The notes: a model not told the origin generated them from the sequence alone. Shown: positions 51,252 through 61,411, counted from the first letter of the stretch. The stretch is 64,000 bases of DNA from Ga0077555 sp041397775 (GCA_041397775.1 JAWKWB010000006.1:186001-250000); one strand, 5' to 3'. A program made the numbers and translations.

Positions 51252-51629
51252 CGGCCAGCCTCGGGCGGCCGCCATCGCACGACGCCTCCTGCGAAACGAA
51301 ATTAGCCGTAAGCAGGAGTTGTGGTTGCAGTCGCAACGCACAATATATTCCTTGGCCGCGTGTCGGCGCGGCCAGGTTTCATGTGCGGTGCGGCGAGATT
51401 GTCACAATGCGTCCGCAATGGCGTGAACTTTGTTGCAGACGGAGTCGGTGCCGTTAATCCAATCTTGATCTCGCGGCCGATAGCATGCTGAGATCACCTC
51501 GTTTGGATTCTAACGATGCGGCGGACCGGGTTAGCCGTCATTGTGTGTCCCCGAGGCCGCAATCGAGGTGGCCATCGACGTGGTACGAGTTTGATATCCT
51601 GACACTGAGGAAGGGGCGGGAATAGGCAG
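51252..51629. other. clpP-clpX intergenic region
   Basis: 378 bases with one short perfect hairpin, TGGCCGCG (51353-51360) and CGCGGCCA (51367-51374). Its position after clpP suggests a partial terminator. clpX therefore probably has its own promoter in this gap, but I cannot point to convincing boxes. GAGGAAGGGG about 15 bases before the clpX ATG is the ribosome site region. Confidence 0.5.
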
Positions 51630-52880
<1,251 letters not shown>

Positions 52881-53014
52881 TCACCAGCGGTCAGGATGCG
52901 GTCATAGCGCGCAATGGGTGCGTCATCATCGTGCCGTGGAGCGGAGCCGTGTCTGCGGCTTCGCTGGCAGTGCACGGCTGCAAGAGAGTCTTGTCTCTTG
53001 CGCGTAGCCGCGGC

Positions 53015-53044
53015 CTTGATGCGCGCAATGTGATCCCCACTTTA
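53015..53044 (+). promoter_or_regulatory. Candidate heat-shock (sigma-32) promoter of lon
   Basis: CTTGAT at 53015-53020, a 14-base spacer and CCCCACTTTA from 53035 resemble the RpoH pattern CTTGAA-N13/14-CCCCAT. It lies about 165 bases upstream of the lon start in a 328-base gap that otherwise shows no structure. lon is a heat-shock gene in many Proteobacteria. Confidence 0.5.
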
Positions 53045-53208
53045 GACACAGGCGTAGTAGATAGGTCGGAACGTGGTGCCAGGCACACTGTCCCGGCGTT
53101 TGGCGAGATGTTCTCGCATCGACTGCGTGCTAAGCATGCGCACAGTGACGGCGTTCTAATGCGGCCCCCGGGAGCACAGACCGCCGGTCGAGAAAAGGAA
53201 TAGAGCCC

Positions 53209-55623
53209 ATGAGCGAAACGACCAAGTCCGCCAAGGAAAAGCCGGGCCGTCCAGACGTGTTCCCGGTTCTGCCGCTGCGGGATATCGTGGTCTTCCCGCA
53301 TATGATCGTTCCGCTGTTTGTCGGGCGAGAGAAGTCGATCAGCGCGCTGGAAGAGGTGATGCGCGCGGAATCGCAGATCCTCCTGGCTGCGCAAAAGAAC
53401 GCCAGTGACGACGAGCCGGGCACCGACGGCATCTACCAGATCGGAACGCTGGCGACCGTCCTGCAGCTGCTCAAGCTCCCCGACGGCACGGTGAAGGTGC
53501 TGGTGGAGGGCTCGGCGCGCGCGCGCATCGTGCGCTACACGGATCGCGCGGAGTATTTCGAGGCCGAGGTCGATCGCCTGGCCGAGACGGCCGGCAACAA
53601 GGACGAGATCGAGGCGCTGGCGCGTTCGGCCGTGTCGCAGTTCGAGTCCTATGTGAAGCTGAACAAGAAGATCAGCCCCGAAGTGCTCGGCAACATCAGC
53701 CAGATCGAGGACTACTCGAAGCTGGCCGATACGATCGCCTCGCATCTGGGCATCAAGATTTCCGAGAAGCAGGAGATCCTCGAGATCACCAAGGCGTCCG
53801 ACCGCCTCGAGCGCGTCTATACGCTGATGGAGAGCGAGATCTCGGTGCTGCAGGTCGAGAAGAAGATCCGCAGCCGCGTGAAGCGTCAGATGGAGAAGAC
53901 GCAGCGCGAGTACTATCTCAACGAGCAGATGAAGGCGATCCAGAAGGAGCTCGGCGACAACGACGAGCGCGACGACATCACCGAGTTCGAGGAGAAGATC
54001 GAGAGCACGAAGCTGTCGAAGGAAGCCAAGGACAAGGCGCTGGCGGAGCTCAAGAAGCTCAAGCAAATGAGCCCGATGTCGGCCGAAGCGACGGTGGTGC
54101 GCAACTATCTCGACTGGCTGCTGTCGATCCCCTGGGGCGTCAAGGGCAAGGTCAAGAAGGACCTCAACGAGGCCCAGGAGGTGCTCGACAAGGAGCACTA
54201 CGGCCTGGAGAAGGTGAAGGAGCGCATCCTCGAGTATCTCGCGGTGCAGACGCGCACGGCGAAGTTGCGCGGCCCGATCCTGTGCCTGGTCGGTCCTCCC
54301 GGCGTCGGCAAGACGTCGCTGGGCAAGTCCATCGCGAATGCGACGGGCCGTGAGTTCGTGCGCATGTCGCTCGGCGGTGTGCGCGACGAGGCGGAGATCC
54401 GTGGCCATCGCCGCACCTACATCGGTTCGATGCCGGGCAAGATCATCCAGTCGATGAAGAAGGCGAAGAAGAACAACCCGTTGTTCCTCCTCGACGAGAT
54501 CGACAAGATGGGGTCGGACTTCCGCGGCGATCCGGCGGCGGCCCTGCTCGAGGTGCTCGATCCGGAGCAGAACAACTCGTTCAACGACCATTACCTCGAG
54601 GTCGACTACGACCTGTCGAGCGTGATGTTCGTGACGACGGCGAACACGCTGAACATTCCGCCGGCCCTGATGGACCGCATGGAGATCATTCGTCTCGCCG
54701 GCTACACGGAGAGCGAGAAGGTCGAGATCGCCAAGCGCCACCTCGTGCCGGGTACGCGCCAGGACCACAGCCTGGACGAGGGCGAGTGGAGCGTGGACGA
54801 CGAGGCGATCAAGGTCATCATCCGCCGCTACACGCGCGAAGCCGGCGTGCGTTCGCTCGAGCGTGAGATCTCCAAGCTCGCCCGCAAGGCGGTCAAGGAC
54901 ATTCTCACCGAGAAGCGCAAGTCGGTGCACGTCACGGCCGAGATGATCGAGGAATATCTCGGCGTGCCGAAGTACCGGTACGGCGAGGCCGAGCGCGAAG
55001 ACCAGGTGGGTGTCGTCACGGGCCTCGCCTGGACCGAGGTGGGTGGCGAGATCCTGACCATCGAAGGCGTGATGATGCCCGGCAAGGGCAAGTTCTCCGT
55101 CACGGGCAACCTGCGCGAGGTGATGAAGGAATCGATCCAGGCGGCCACGGCCTACGTGCGTTCGCGTTCCGTCGATTTCGGCATTCCGGCCTCGATGTTC
55201 GACCGCAAGGACATCCACGTGCACGTGCCGGAAGGCGCGACGCCGAAGGATGGTCCCTCGGCCGGCGTGGCCATGGTGACGGCGATCATCTCGGTGATGA
55301 CCGGCATTGCCGTGCGCAAGGACGTGGCGATGACGGGCGAGATCACCCTGCGCGGCCGCGTTCTGCCGATCGGCGGCCTGAAGGAGAAGATGCTGGCGGC
55401 CCTGCGTGCCGGCATCACGACGGTGCTCATCCCCGAGGAGAACGTGAAGGACCTCGTGGAGATCCCCGAGGAGGTCAAGACCAAGCTCGAGATCATCCCG
55501 GTGTCGCGGATGGACGAGGTTCTGAAAGTGGCCCTCGTGCGCGTTCCCGAGGCGATCGAATGGGAACCGGAAAATCCGGTTACTGACGATAAAAAGAATG
55601 GCGATCGCCCGACGGCGCACTGA
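53209..55623 (+). CDS. lon: ATP-dependent protease La (Lon)
   Basis: 804 residues, standard LonA. The N-terminal substrate-binding domain starts VFPVLPLRDIVVFPHMIVPL. The AAA+ domain has Walker A GPPGVGKTSLG, Walker B FLLDEIDKMG and SLGGVRDEAEIRGHRRTYIG. The peptidase domain has the catalytic Ser in PKDGPSAGVAMVTAI and the Lys in IGGLKEKMLAALRAGI. Lon degrades misfolded and short-lived regulatory proteins. AAGGA precedes the ATG, a candidate heat-shock promoter lies upstream, and a strong terminator follows. The clpX-lon-HU order is as in E. coli and many alphaproteobacteria. Confidence 0.98.
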   Translation: MSETTKSAKEKPGRPDVFPVLPLRDIVVFPHMIVPLFVGREKSISALEEVMRAESQILLAAQKNASDDEPGTDGIYQIGTLATVLQLLKLPDGTVKVLVEGSARARIVRYTDRAEYFEAEVDRLAETAGNKDEIEALARSAVSQFESYVKLNKKISPEVLGNISQIEDYSKLADTIASHLGIKISEKQEILEITKASDRLERVYTLMESEISVLQVEKKIRSRVKRQMEKTQREYYLNEQMKAIQKELGDNDERDDITEFEEKIESTKLSKEAKDKALAELKKLKQMSPMSAEATVVRNYLDWLLSIPWGVKGKVKKDLNEAQEVLDKEHYGLEKVKERILEYLAVQTRTAKLRGPILCLVGPPGVGKTSLGKSIANATGREFVRMSLGGVRDEAEIRGHRRTYIGSMPGKIIQSMKKAKKNNPLFLLDEIDKMGSDFRGDPAAALLEVLDPEQNNSFNDHYLEVDYDLSSVMFVTTANTLNIPPALMDRMEIIRLAGYTESEKVEIAKRHLVPGTRQDHSLDEGEWSVDDEAIKVIIRRYTREAGVRSLEREISKLARKAVKDILTEKRKSVHVTAEMIEEYLGVPKYRYGEAEREDQVGVVTGLAWTEVGGEILTIEGVMMPGKGKFSVTGNLREVMKESIQAATAYVRSRSVDFGIPASMFDRKDIHVHVPEGATPKDGPSAGVAMVTAIISVMTGIAVRKDVAMTGEITLRGRVLPIGGLKEKMLAALRAGITTVLIPEENVKDLVEIPEEVKTKLEIIPVSRMDEVLKVALVRVPEAIEWEPENPVTDDKKNGDRPTAH

Positions 55624-55686
55624 ACGGCGTCATATTTTGCCGGTCGAAGCCGTCGCAATTGCGTGAAACGCGCAAACCGAAACAAG

Positions 55687-55717
55687 GCGCGGACTCTTTG
55701 AGAGTCCGCGCTTTTTT
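55687..55717 (+). terminator. Rho-independent terminator of lon
   Basis: A perfect 10-bp stem GCGCGGACTC (55687-55696) and GAGTCCGCGC (55702-55711) with a 5-base loop and a six-T run directly after. Confidence 0.92.
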
Positions 55718-55756
55718 CTTTCTGCGTGCCGTGGCCGATGCGTCATTTTGCATCCC

Positions 55757-55792
55757 AAAAGCCCCATTTTTCGGGGTTTCCGGGGCTTTTTT
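55757..55792. terminator. Second terminator between lon and the HU gene
   Basis: AAAAGCCCC (55757-55765) and GGGGCTTTT (55782-55790) pair, with an inner CCCC/GGGG pair possible within the loop and T/A runs on both sides. It could stop transcription in both directions and isolates the HU gene from lon. Confidence 0.75.
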
Positions 55793-55935
55793 ATCTTGAC
55801 GGTCGTTCCCATTAATCGTTGTTAGCGGGGCGTCGCTGCGTTCAGCGGACGATCGGGATAGGTTCGCCTATCGGCTCGCAATCGAGCACGCCTCCCTGTA
55901 TCGACACACCCGATCAAGCAAGAGGATCGAGCAAA

Positions 55936-56211
55936 ATGAGTAAGCAGGATCTGGTCGACGCCGTCGCGTCGAAGTGCGACGTCACGAAGGACGTTGCCAA
56001 GAAGGCCGTCGAAGCGATGTTCGACAGCATCACCGACGCCATGCACAATGGCGGCGACATCCGCATTCCCGAGTTCGGCACGTTCAAGGTTGCCACGCGC
56101 AAGGCGCGCGAGGGGCGTAACCCCGCAACCGGCAAGACCATCCAGATTCCCGAAACGAAGGTTCCCAAGTTCACGCCGGCCAAGAAGCTGAAAGACAGCT
56201 TGAACGGCTGA
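55936..56211 (+). CDS. hupB: HU-family nucleoid DNA-binding protein
   Basis: 91 residues from ATG 55936. MSKQDLVDAVASKCDVTKDV and AKKAVEAMFDSITDAMHNGG form the dimerising helices. The DNA-binding arm is RIPEFGTFKVATRKAREGRN with the Pro-bearing tip PATGKTIQIPE, then VPKFTPAKKLKDSLNG. HU bends and compacts DNA. A TTGACG lies at 55796 about 135 bases upstream but its -10 partner is weak. The gene has terminators on both sides, so it is monocistronic. Confidence 0.96.
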   Translation: MSKQDLVDAVASKCDVTKDVAKKAVEAMFDSITDAMHNGGDIRIPEFGTFKVATRKAREGRNPATGKTIQIPETKVPKFTPAKKLKDSLNG

Positions 56212-56253
56212 CGCTGGATTGCGCGCGTCACCGATGCGCCCCGCGTTTCGCGA

Positions 56254-56280
56254 TGCCTCGGCATGAAGCCGAGGCATTTT
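56254..56280. terminator. Terminator of the HU gene
   Basis: TGCCTCGGC (56254-56262) and GCCGAGGCA (56268-56276) form a perfect 9-bp stem over ATGAA, followed by TTTT. It lies between convergent genes. Confidence 0.88.
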
Positions 56281-56322
56281 GCGTTTCTGGGGGGAGCCAC
56301 CTTATGCCGAGTTGGCACAACA

Positions 56323-57069
56323 TCAGGCGACGCGCTGTTGTTCCACGCCTTGCGTCAGTCCCCATTGCGCGACGTCTTCGACCCAATCACCCCTCGTAAA
56401 ACCACGAAGCGCGTATTTGCCTTCCGAGTCCCACTCGAAATTCAACTTCTTGTAACCAGCGACCCAGACCTCCAGCGTGAACGGCAACCTGCCATCGTCA
56501 CCGATAGTCGCGCGGTAGGGAGTTTGGAACCGCAATACGAATGCGTCTCCAGCCTGATTATAGCCATCGAATTCGAAACAGCCGCGATCGTCGTCGCACG
56601 GTCTGAGATAGCGGCCATCGAGCCATTTCTCGACAACGGCATTCCTCACCTGCTGCGCAACGAGGAGGCGCGTCACCCGGGTCTTGCCGGGAGTTTCGAC
56701 TTCGGGCTCGCTTTCTATGCTGCGGTCGGCCTCGCGTGATTTCACTTCCTCCGTCGGCCGCAAGTACATCTGCAGCGCGTCGATGCGTGCGATGACCACA
56801 CCCTTCATTTCATCGTTGATCCGAGAGAAACGGTCGACGATCTGGTTCAATTCACCACGGGTCTTGTGATTGATGAACTCTGCGGCCAGATGCAGTTCGC
56901 CGGAAATCGCCTTGAAGTCACCGCGCCAACGCCGGATCGACCAGTAGAGCCAGATCAGCGACGGACCGAGTGTGATCCCCACAACCAAATACGGCATCAC
57001 GTCGGTGGGTATTTCATAGCCGGTAATGCGCTTCAGAATGGCGGCAGCAGACTCCAGGAAATCTCTCAT
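56323..57069 (-). CDS. Membrane-anchored protein of unknown function
   Basis: 248 residues from ATG 57069 (GAGGCG about eight bases upstream). One membrane segment near residues 24-43 (DVMPYLVVGITLGPSLIWLY) is followed by a basic turn (WSIRRWRGDFK), a helical region of coiled-coil type (GELNQIVDRFSRINDEMKGV, IARIDALQMYLRPTEEVKSR) and a C-terminal globular domain with many aromatic and acidic residues (CDDDRGCFEFDGYNQAGDAF, FEWDSEGKYALRGFTRGDWV). I do not recognise it. Codon use is slightly less GC-rich than its neighbours, which may mean transfer. It converges on the HU gene. Confidence 0.7.
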   Translation of the reverse strand: MRDFLESAAAILKRITGYEIPTDVMPYLVVGITLGPSLIWLYWSIRRWRGDFKAISGELHLAAEFINHKTRGELNQIVDRFSRINDEMKGVVIARIDALQMYLRPTEEVKSREADRSIESEPEVETPGKTRVTRLLVAQQVRNAVVEKWLDGRYLRPCDDDRGCFEFDGYNQAGDAFVLRFQTPYRATIGDDGRLPFTLEVWVAGYKKLNFEWDSEGKYALRGFTRGDWVEDVAQWGLTQGVEQQRVA

Positions 57070-57193
57070 CAGAATACGCCTCAACACAAAGAACGCCGTG
57101 CGGGCGAGGCAGCGCATGCACCGCGGAAATATCCAAGGGCTTGTCTCGCCCGCATGCGGCAAGCCGCAACCCGACGCCACGAGCCCGTCGCGC

Positions 57194-58450
57194 TCACGCC
57201 GGTTGCAGAACCAGCTTGGCATGGCTCTGGCGGGTGCGCCAGATGATGCCCATCACGATGGCGATGTTCAGCAGGTTCCAGGCGACGCCATTGACGAAGG
57301 CGGCCTGATAGCTGCCCGTCCAATCGAATATGGCGCCCGACAACCAGCCGCCCAGCGCCATGCCCAGCATCGTCGAGGTGAGGACGATGCCCACGCGCGT
57401 GCCTGCCTCGTTGGGCGGAAAATACTCGCGTACCACCACGGCATAGCTCGGAATGATGCCGCCCTGGAACAAGCCGAACATGCCGGAAATGACGTACAGC
57501 GATGCGAGGCCGTCGAACGGCAGGTAGAGGCTGAGCGCTATTGCCTGCAAGGTCGTGCTGAGCAGCAGCGTCTTCAGGCCGCCGATCCGGTCGGCGATGA
57601 AGCCCGAGGCCAGCCGGCTGATGATGCCCAGGCCCAGCATCAGCGACAGCATCTCCGCACCGCGGGCTGCGCCATAGCCCAAGTCTCCGCAGTAGGCGAC
57701 GATATGCACCTGCGGCATCGACATGGCGACACAACAGGCGACGCCGGCAACGGCGAGCAGCACCTGCAGGGAGCCCGTCGAGATCGGTGCCTTGCCGCCG
57801 GCCGACACCGCACTGCCCTTGCTGCCGGTGGCGACCATCGGCGAGGCGCGCTTCATGACGACGGTGAGCGGCAGCATGACCACGACGCAGACGATGCCGA
57901 TCAGGACGTGGCTCAGCCGCCAACCCAGGCTCGCCGCCATGTGCTGGACGACCGGCGGCCAGATCGTGCCGGCGAGATAGTTGCCGGAGGCGCAGATGGC
58001 CACGGCAACGCCACGCCGGCGGTCGAACCACAGCGACGTGTCGGCGATGAGCGGGCCGAAACTGATCGCACTTCCGAGCATGCCGATGAGCAGGCCGTGG
58101 GCGATTGCGAACTGCCAGATATTGGTTGCGTGCGCGCACGCGACATAGCCGATGCCGAGAACGACGATGCCGCCTCGCAGCGGCTTCAGTATCCCGAAAC
58201 GATCGGCGAGGTTGCCCATGAGGATACCGCCGACCCCGAAGCCGATCATGGTCAGCGTATAGGCGAACGACGCATCGGCGCGTGTGATGCCGAAGTCCGC
58301 CTGCACGAATGGCAACACCACCACGACCGACCACATGCCGATGCCGCCGATGGTGCCCAGCGCCAAGGCCGCAAACAGCCTGATCCAGGCGTGGCGCGAC
58401 TCGATCTCGCTGGCGGACATGCCCCCTGCGGCGCTTGCAGTGCTGCTCAC
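57194..58450 (-). CDS. Major facilitator superfamily transporter (monocarboxylate-type)
   Basis: 418 residues with 12 membrane segments in two bundles of six. GGILMGNLADRFGILKPLRG between TM2 and TM3 is the MFS A-motif (G-x-L-x-D-R-x-G), repeated weakly as SRLASGFIADRIGGLKTLLL in the second half. The pattern FVQADFGITRADASFAYTLT and PSYAVVVREYFPPNEAGTRV resembles the oxalate/formate and monocarboxylate group. The first codon is GTG 58450; ATG 58420 is possible. It lies 161 bases downstream of the FAD monooxygenase on the same strand, so the two may import and hydroxylate one aromatic or organic acid. Confidence 0.85.
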   Translation of the reverse strand: MSSTASAAGGMSASEIESRHAWIRLFAALALGTIGGIGMWSVVVVLPFVQADFGITRADASFAYTLTMIGFGVGGILMGNLADRFGILKPLRGGIVVLGIGYVACAHATNIWQFAIAHGLLIGMLGSAISFGPLIADTSLWFDRRRGVAVAICASGNYLAGTIWPPVVQHMAASLGWRLSHVLIGIVCVVVMLPLTVVMKRASPMVATGSKGSAVSAGGKAPISTGSLQVLLAVAGVACCVAMSMPQVHIVAYCGDLGYGAARGAEMLSLMLGLGIISRLASGFIADRIGGLKTLLLSTTLQAIALSLYLPFDGLASLYVISGMFGLFQGGIIPSYAVVVREYFPPNEAGTRVGIVLTSTMLGMALGGWLSGAIFDWTGSYQAAFVNGVAWNLLNIAIVMGIIWRTRQSHAKLVLQPA

Positions 58451-58611
58451 GGTCTCACAATTCCTTTTTGTCGATCGTCCCGCCGGTGCGTTGTCGGCAT
58501 CGTGCCAAGCGGGTGACGCAGGGATTGGTAATCAGAAATAAGGCATGCGCACGCCCCTCGCATACGCGAGATTTCATGGTGCGTTGCAAGGCGATTGGCG
58601 TGATCGCGGGT

Positions 58612-59871
58612 TCAGGCCGTCACGATGGGAGGACGTGCATTGAGCGTCTCCTTGTCGAAGCCCGCGAGTTTCTTGTAGGCGGCAGCCGTGCCCTCCAGTT
58701 CCTCCGGGGTGAGCACGTCCTCGATGCGCGCGTAACCGTCGGGCGCCCGCGTCTCCACGAGTTGCATCACCTGCTCGGGACCATTGCCGCGATTGGCGAG
58801 CACGATGCGCGCGGTCGCTGGATTGCGCTCGGCTTCGTAGGCCGCCAGGGCGTCGGGTGTCGCCCCATTTTCCTTGATCTCGCGCGCCAGCACGCGCGCG
58901 TCGAGGATGGCCTGCGACGCGCCGTTCGAGCCGATCGGGTACATGGGGTGCGCGGCATCTCCGAGCAGCGTGATGCGGCCATTGCTCCAGCGTGGCAGCG
59001 GATCGCGATCGACCATCGGATACTCGTAGCAGGCGTCAGCCGAAGTGACGAGATCGGGGATCGACAGCCAGTCGAAGCGCCAGCTCTCGAACTGCGGCAG
59101 GAAATCCTCGAGGCGGCCCGGCCTGTTCCAGTCCTCCCGGCGCCACGCATGATCGGCGGCGAACTTGCGTTCGGCGATCCAGTTGATGGTGATCGGGGCT
59201 CCCTCGGCTTGTGGATTCGAGATGGGATAGCAGACGAACTTCTGCCGTTCGTGGCCGGCCATGAACATGGTGCGGCCATCGAGGAACGGCCTCGTCCGCG
59301 TCACGCCGCGCCAGAGGATGGCGCCATTCCAGATCGGCGTGCCCTCGCTCGGATAGAACTGGCGCCGCACGGCGGAATGGATGCCATCGGCGGCGATCAG
59401 GATGTCGCCTTCGTCGGTGCCGCGTGTGGCGCCACTCGCGCGATCGACGAAGCGCGCGGTGACACCGCTTTCGGTCTGGGTGACTGCAGCGACGTGATGG
59501 CCGGTGCGGATCGCATCCTTGCCCAGCCGGGCCTCGACGGCGCGATAGAGGATCATCTGCAGGGCGCCGCGATGGATCGAGTACTGCGGCCAGTCGTAGC
59601 CGGCATTCCTGCCCCGCGGCTCGGACCAGATGAGCTGGCCCCTCTTGGAGTAGTAGGAGAGCGTGGAGGTGGCGACGCCTTCGCGCGCGAGATCGCCGGC
59701 GAGACCGAGTTCCGTCAGCTCGCGTACGGCATGCGGCAGCGTGTTGATGCCGACGCCCAGCGGCTCGATGCGCGGCACCGCCTCGTAGATGCGGCACGGC
59801 ACACCGATCTGGTGCAGGCTGAGCGCCGTCGTGAGCCCGCCGATACCGGCACCGATGATGAGTACCGTCAT
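58612..59871 (-). CDS. FAD-dependent aromatic-ring monooxygenase
   Basis: 419 residues of the p-hydroxybenzoate hydroxylase fold. The FAD-binding GxGxxG is MTVLIIGAGIGGLTTALSLH, the middle DG motif is ADGIHSAVRRQFYP, and the second FAD motif is LLGDAAHPMYPIGSNGASQA. ILDARVLAREIKENGATPDA and YEAERNPATARIVLANR match the C-terminal part of salicylate hydroxylase-like enzymes. It would use NAD(P)H and O2 to hydroxylate an aromatic acid or related ring; the substrate is not evident. ATG 59871 has GAGGCG upstream. Behind its start lies the tandem A-B hairpin array. Confidence 0.87.
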   Translation of the reverse strand: MTVLIIGAGIGGLTTALSLHQIGVPCRIYEAVPRIEPLGVGINTLPHAVRELTELGLAGDLAREGVATSTLSYYSKRGQLIWSEPRGRNAGYDWPQYSIHRGALQMILYRAVEARLGKDAIRTGHHVAAVTQTESGVTARFVDRASGATRGTDEGDILIAADGIHSAVRRQFYPSEGTPIWNGAILWRGVTRTRPFLDGRTMFMAGHERQKFVCYPISNPQAEGAPITINWIAERKFAADHAWRREDWNRPGRLEDFLPQFESWRFDWLSIPDLVTSADACYEYPMVDRDPLPRWSNGRITLLGDAAHPMYPIGSNGASQAILDARVLAREIKENGATPDALAAYEAERNPATARIVLANRGNGPEQVMQLVETRAPDGYARIEDVLTPEELEGTAAAYKKLAGFDKETLNARPPIVTA

Positions 59872-59900
59872 GTGATTTCGCCTCGTATTGGTTCTACGTC

Positions 59901-60393
59901 AGTGTGGCGGATTGGACGTCCGCTCCATATCTGCCGCTGGCTCGCCGAGCGGACGTCCAATCATGACGCCACACTCAGTTATTGGTCTTGCTCGTGTCCC
60001 TTTTGACCGCAAAGTCCGTTCAAAGCCAGCCGACGGCTGAGACGGACTTTGCGGTCGGGACACGAGTGTGGCGGATTGGAAGTCCGCTCCATGTCTGCCG
60101 CTGGCTCGCCGAGCGGACTTCCAATCATGACGCCACACTAAGCCAATGTGTTTGCTCGTGTCCCTTTTGACCGCTAAGTCCGTTCCGAGCCGGCTGAGGA
60201 AAGAGACGGACTTTGCGGTCGGGACACGAGTGTGGCGGATTGGAAGTCCGCTCCATTCCTGCCGCTGGCTCGTCGAGCGGACCTCCAATCATGACGCCAC
60301 ACTCAGTTATTGGTCTTGCTCGTGTCCCTTTGACCGCGAAGTCCGTTCCGAGCCAGCCGATGACTGCGACGGACTTTGCGGTCGGGACACGAG
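59901..60393. repeat. Three tandem paired-hairpin elements, A-B type (164-bp period)
   Basis: Units start at 59901, 60065 and 60229. Hairpin A (75 bp) has 9-bp ends AGTGTGGCG/CGCCACACT, a 16-bp inner stem and an ATGA bulge on its right arm. After a 15-nt linker, hairpin B (about 76 bp) has CTCGTGTCCC/GGGACACGAG ends and a TTTT bulge on its left arm. Adjacent units share two bases (the AG that ends B begins A). In unit 1 the inner A stem carries GGACGTCC on both arms; in unit 2 it carries GGAAGTCC and GGACTTCC, a compensated change. The array fills the 533-base gap before the hydrolase gene. Confidence 0.9.
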
Positions 60394-60404
60394 TGCGTAG
60401 CGTC

Positions 60405-61247
60405 ATGGGGGCGCGCGTGGCAATGCGCTTCCGCGGCCCAGGGACGACTTGCATGATCGGGACACATGGCGACGACGAACTGCCCGCGAGATCCGGCCTC
60501 GCCGTACTGCTGCATGCAGCCGGTTCGTCACCACGCGCGCTTTCAGGCATTGGCGCGTTCCTGGGTGAGATTGCGGGCGGGTATGCCGCGCCTGCCCTGC
60601 CGATGGCGTTGCCGCCCGGCGCCTCACATGCCGCGCCACTGGCGCACCTGACCGCGCACGCACGCAACGCCTTTGCCGGTGTATCGGGGCGCCCCCGCAT
60701 CCTGTTCGGGCACAGCCTCGGCGGGTTGGTGGCAACGCTGGCGCTGGCCGATGGCCTCGACGTCGATGCCGTGTTTCTCTACGAACCGATCGTGCTGGCC
60801 TGCCTCGACATGGCCGATGCCGGCGATCGTGCGGCGATGGCCTGGGACCGCGCCTTGATCGACCATCTCGCCGGTTGTGTGGCCGGCGGCGATCCCGAAC
60901 CGGGCGTCGCGCGCTTCATCGAGGCCTACAACGAGGTGTCGTGGGACGAACTACCCGCCGGCGTCCGCCGCGCGATCGTGGCGGATGCGGACGCCATGAT
61001 GGACCTGACGCGCACCGTGCATCATTGCCCGCTGGCGCTGGACAAGCTGGCGGCGCTGGACGTCCCGGCGCTCGTTCTGTCCGGCTCACGCTCGCCCGAG
61101 GTCGCGCGCCGGATGAGCCGGCGGCTCGCCCGGCGCATGCCCGGCGCGCGGTTCCTGGAGATCGACGACGCAGGGCACTTCGCGCCTGCCTACAAGAGCG
61201 ATGCGGTCATCGCGGCGATGCGGCCGTTCCTGAAGCGTCTCGCCTAG
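60405..61247 (+). CDS. Alpha/beta hydrolase
   Basis: 280 residues if begun at ATG 60405, just beyond the hairpin array; ATG 60423 and 60453 are also in frame. The nucleophile elbow is FGHSLGGLVATLAL with S104. An earlier strand and oxyanion region is GLAVLLHAAGSSPRALSGIG, and the catalytic His is in DDAGHFAPAYKSDA near the end. The acid is probably the Asp-bearing region before LVLSGSRSPEVARRM. A cap of helices lies between. The substrate is unknown. Its TAG stop (61245-61247) is the first three bases of the following C-D hairpin element. Confidence 0.82.
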   Translation: MGARVAMRFRGPGTTCMIGTHGDDELPARSGLAVLLHAAGSSPRALSGIGAFLGEIAGGYAAPALPMALPPGASHAAPLAHLTAHARNAFAGVSGRPRILFGHSLGGLVATLALADGLDVDAVFLYEPIVLACLDMADAGDRAAMAWDRALIDHLAGCVAGGDPEPGVARFIEAYNEVSWDELPAGVRRAIVADADAMMDLTRTVHHCPLALDKLAALDVPALVLSGSRSPEVARRMSRRLARRMPGARFLEIDDAGHFAPAYKSDAVIAAMRPFLKRLA

Positions 61248-61411
61248 TGTTCCGGTTCCGACACTTGGTTCCCCGTGCATCCTACTCTGGACCAAGTGTC
61301 GGAGCCAGAAGGAACACTAGCAACTATATGATTCTAGTGTAGCTTTTACATCTGACGTTTGGTCAACGACCCAGTCGCTGGCGGGTGCGAAACGTCTGAT
61401 GCGCTACACTA
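61245..61411. repeat. Paired-hairpin element C-D between two convergent genes
   Basis: Hairpin C 61245-61319 and hairpin D 61335-61411, with the same 75/15/77 lengths as at 39950 and 14774. C is nearly intact (one wobble), while D has several mismatches in its inner stem. Both ends read TAGTGT outward, and each TAG is used as the stop codon of the flanking gene. It therefore occupies the whole intergenic space and probably also acts as a terminator in both directions. Confidence 0.9.

Noticed and set aside
59901..60393. CRISPR array
   Set aside because: The unit is 164 bp with large hairpins and no unique spacers, and no cas genes are near.
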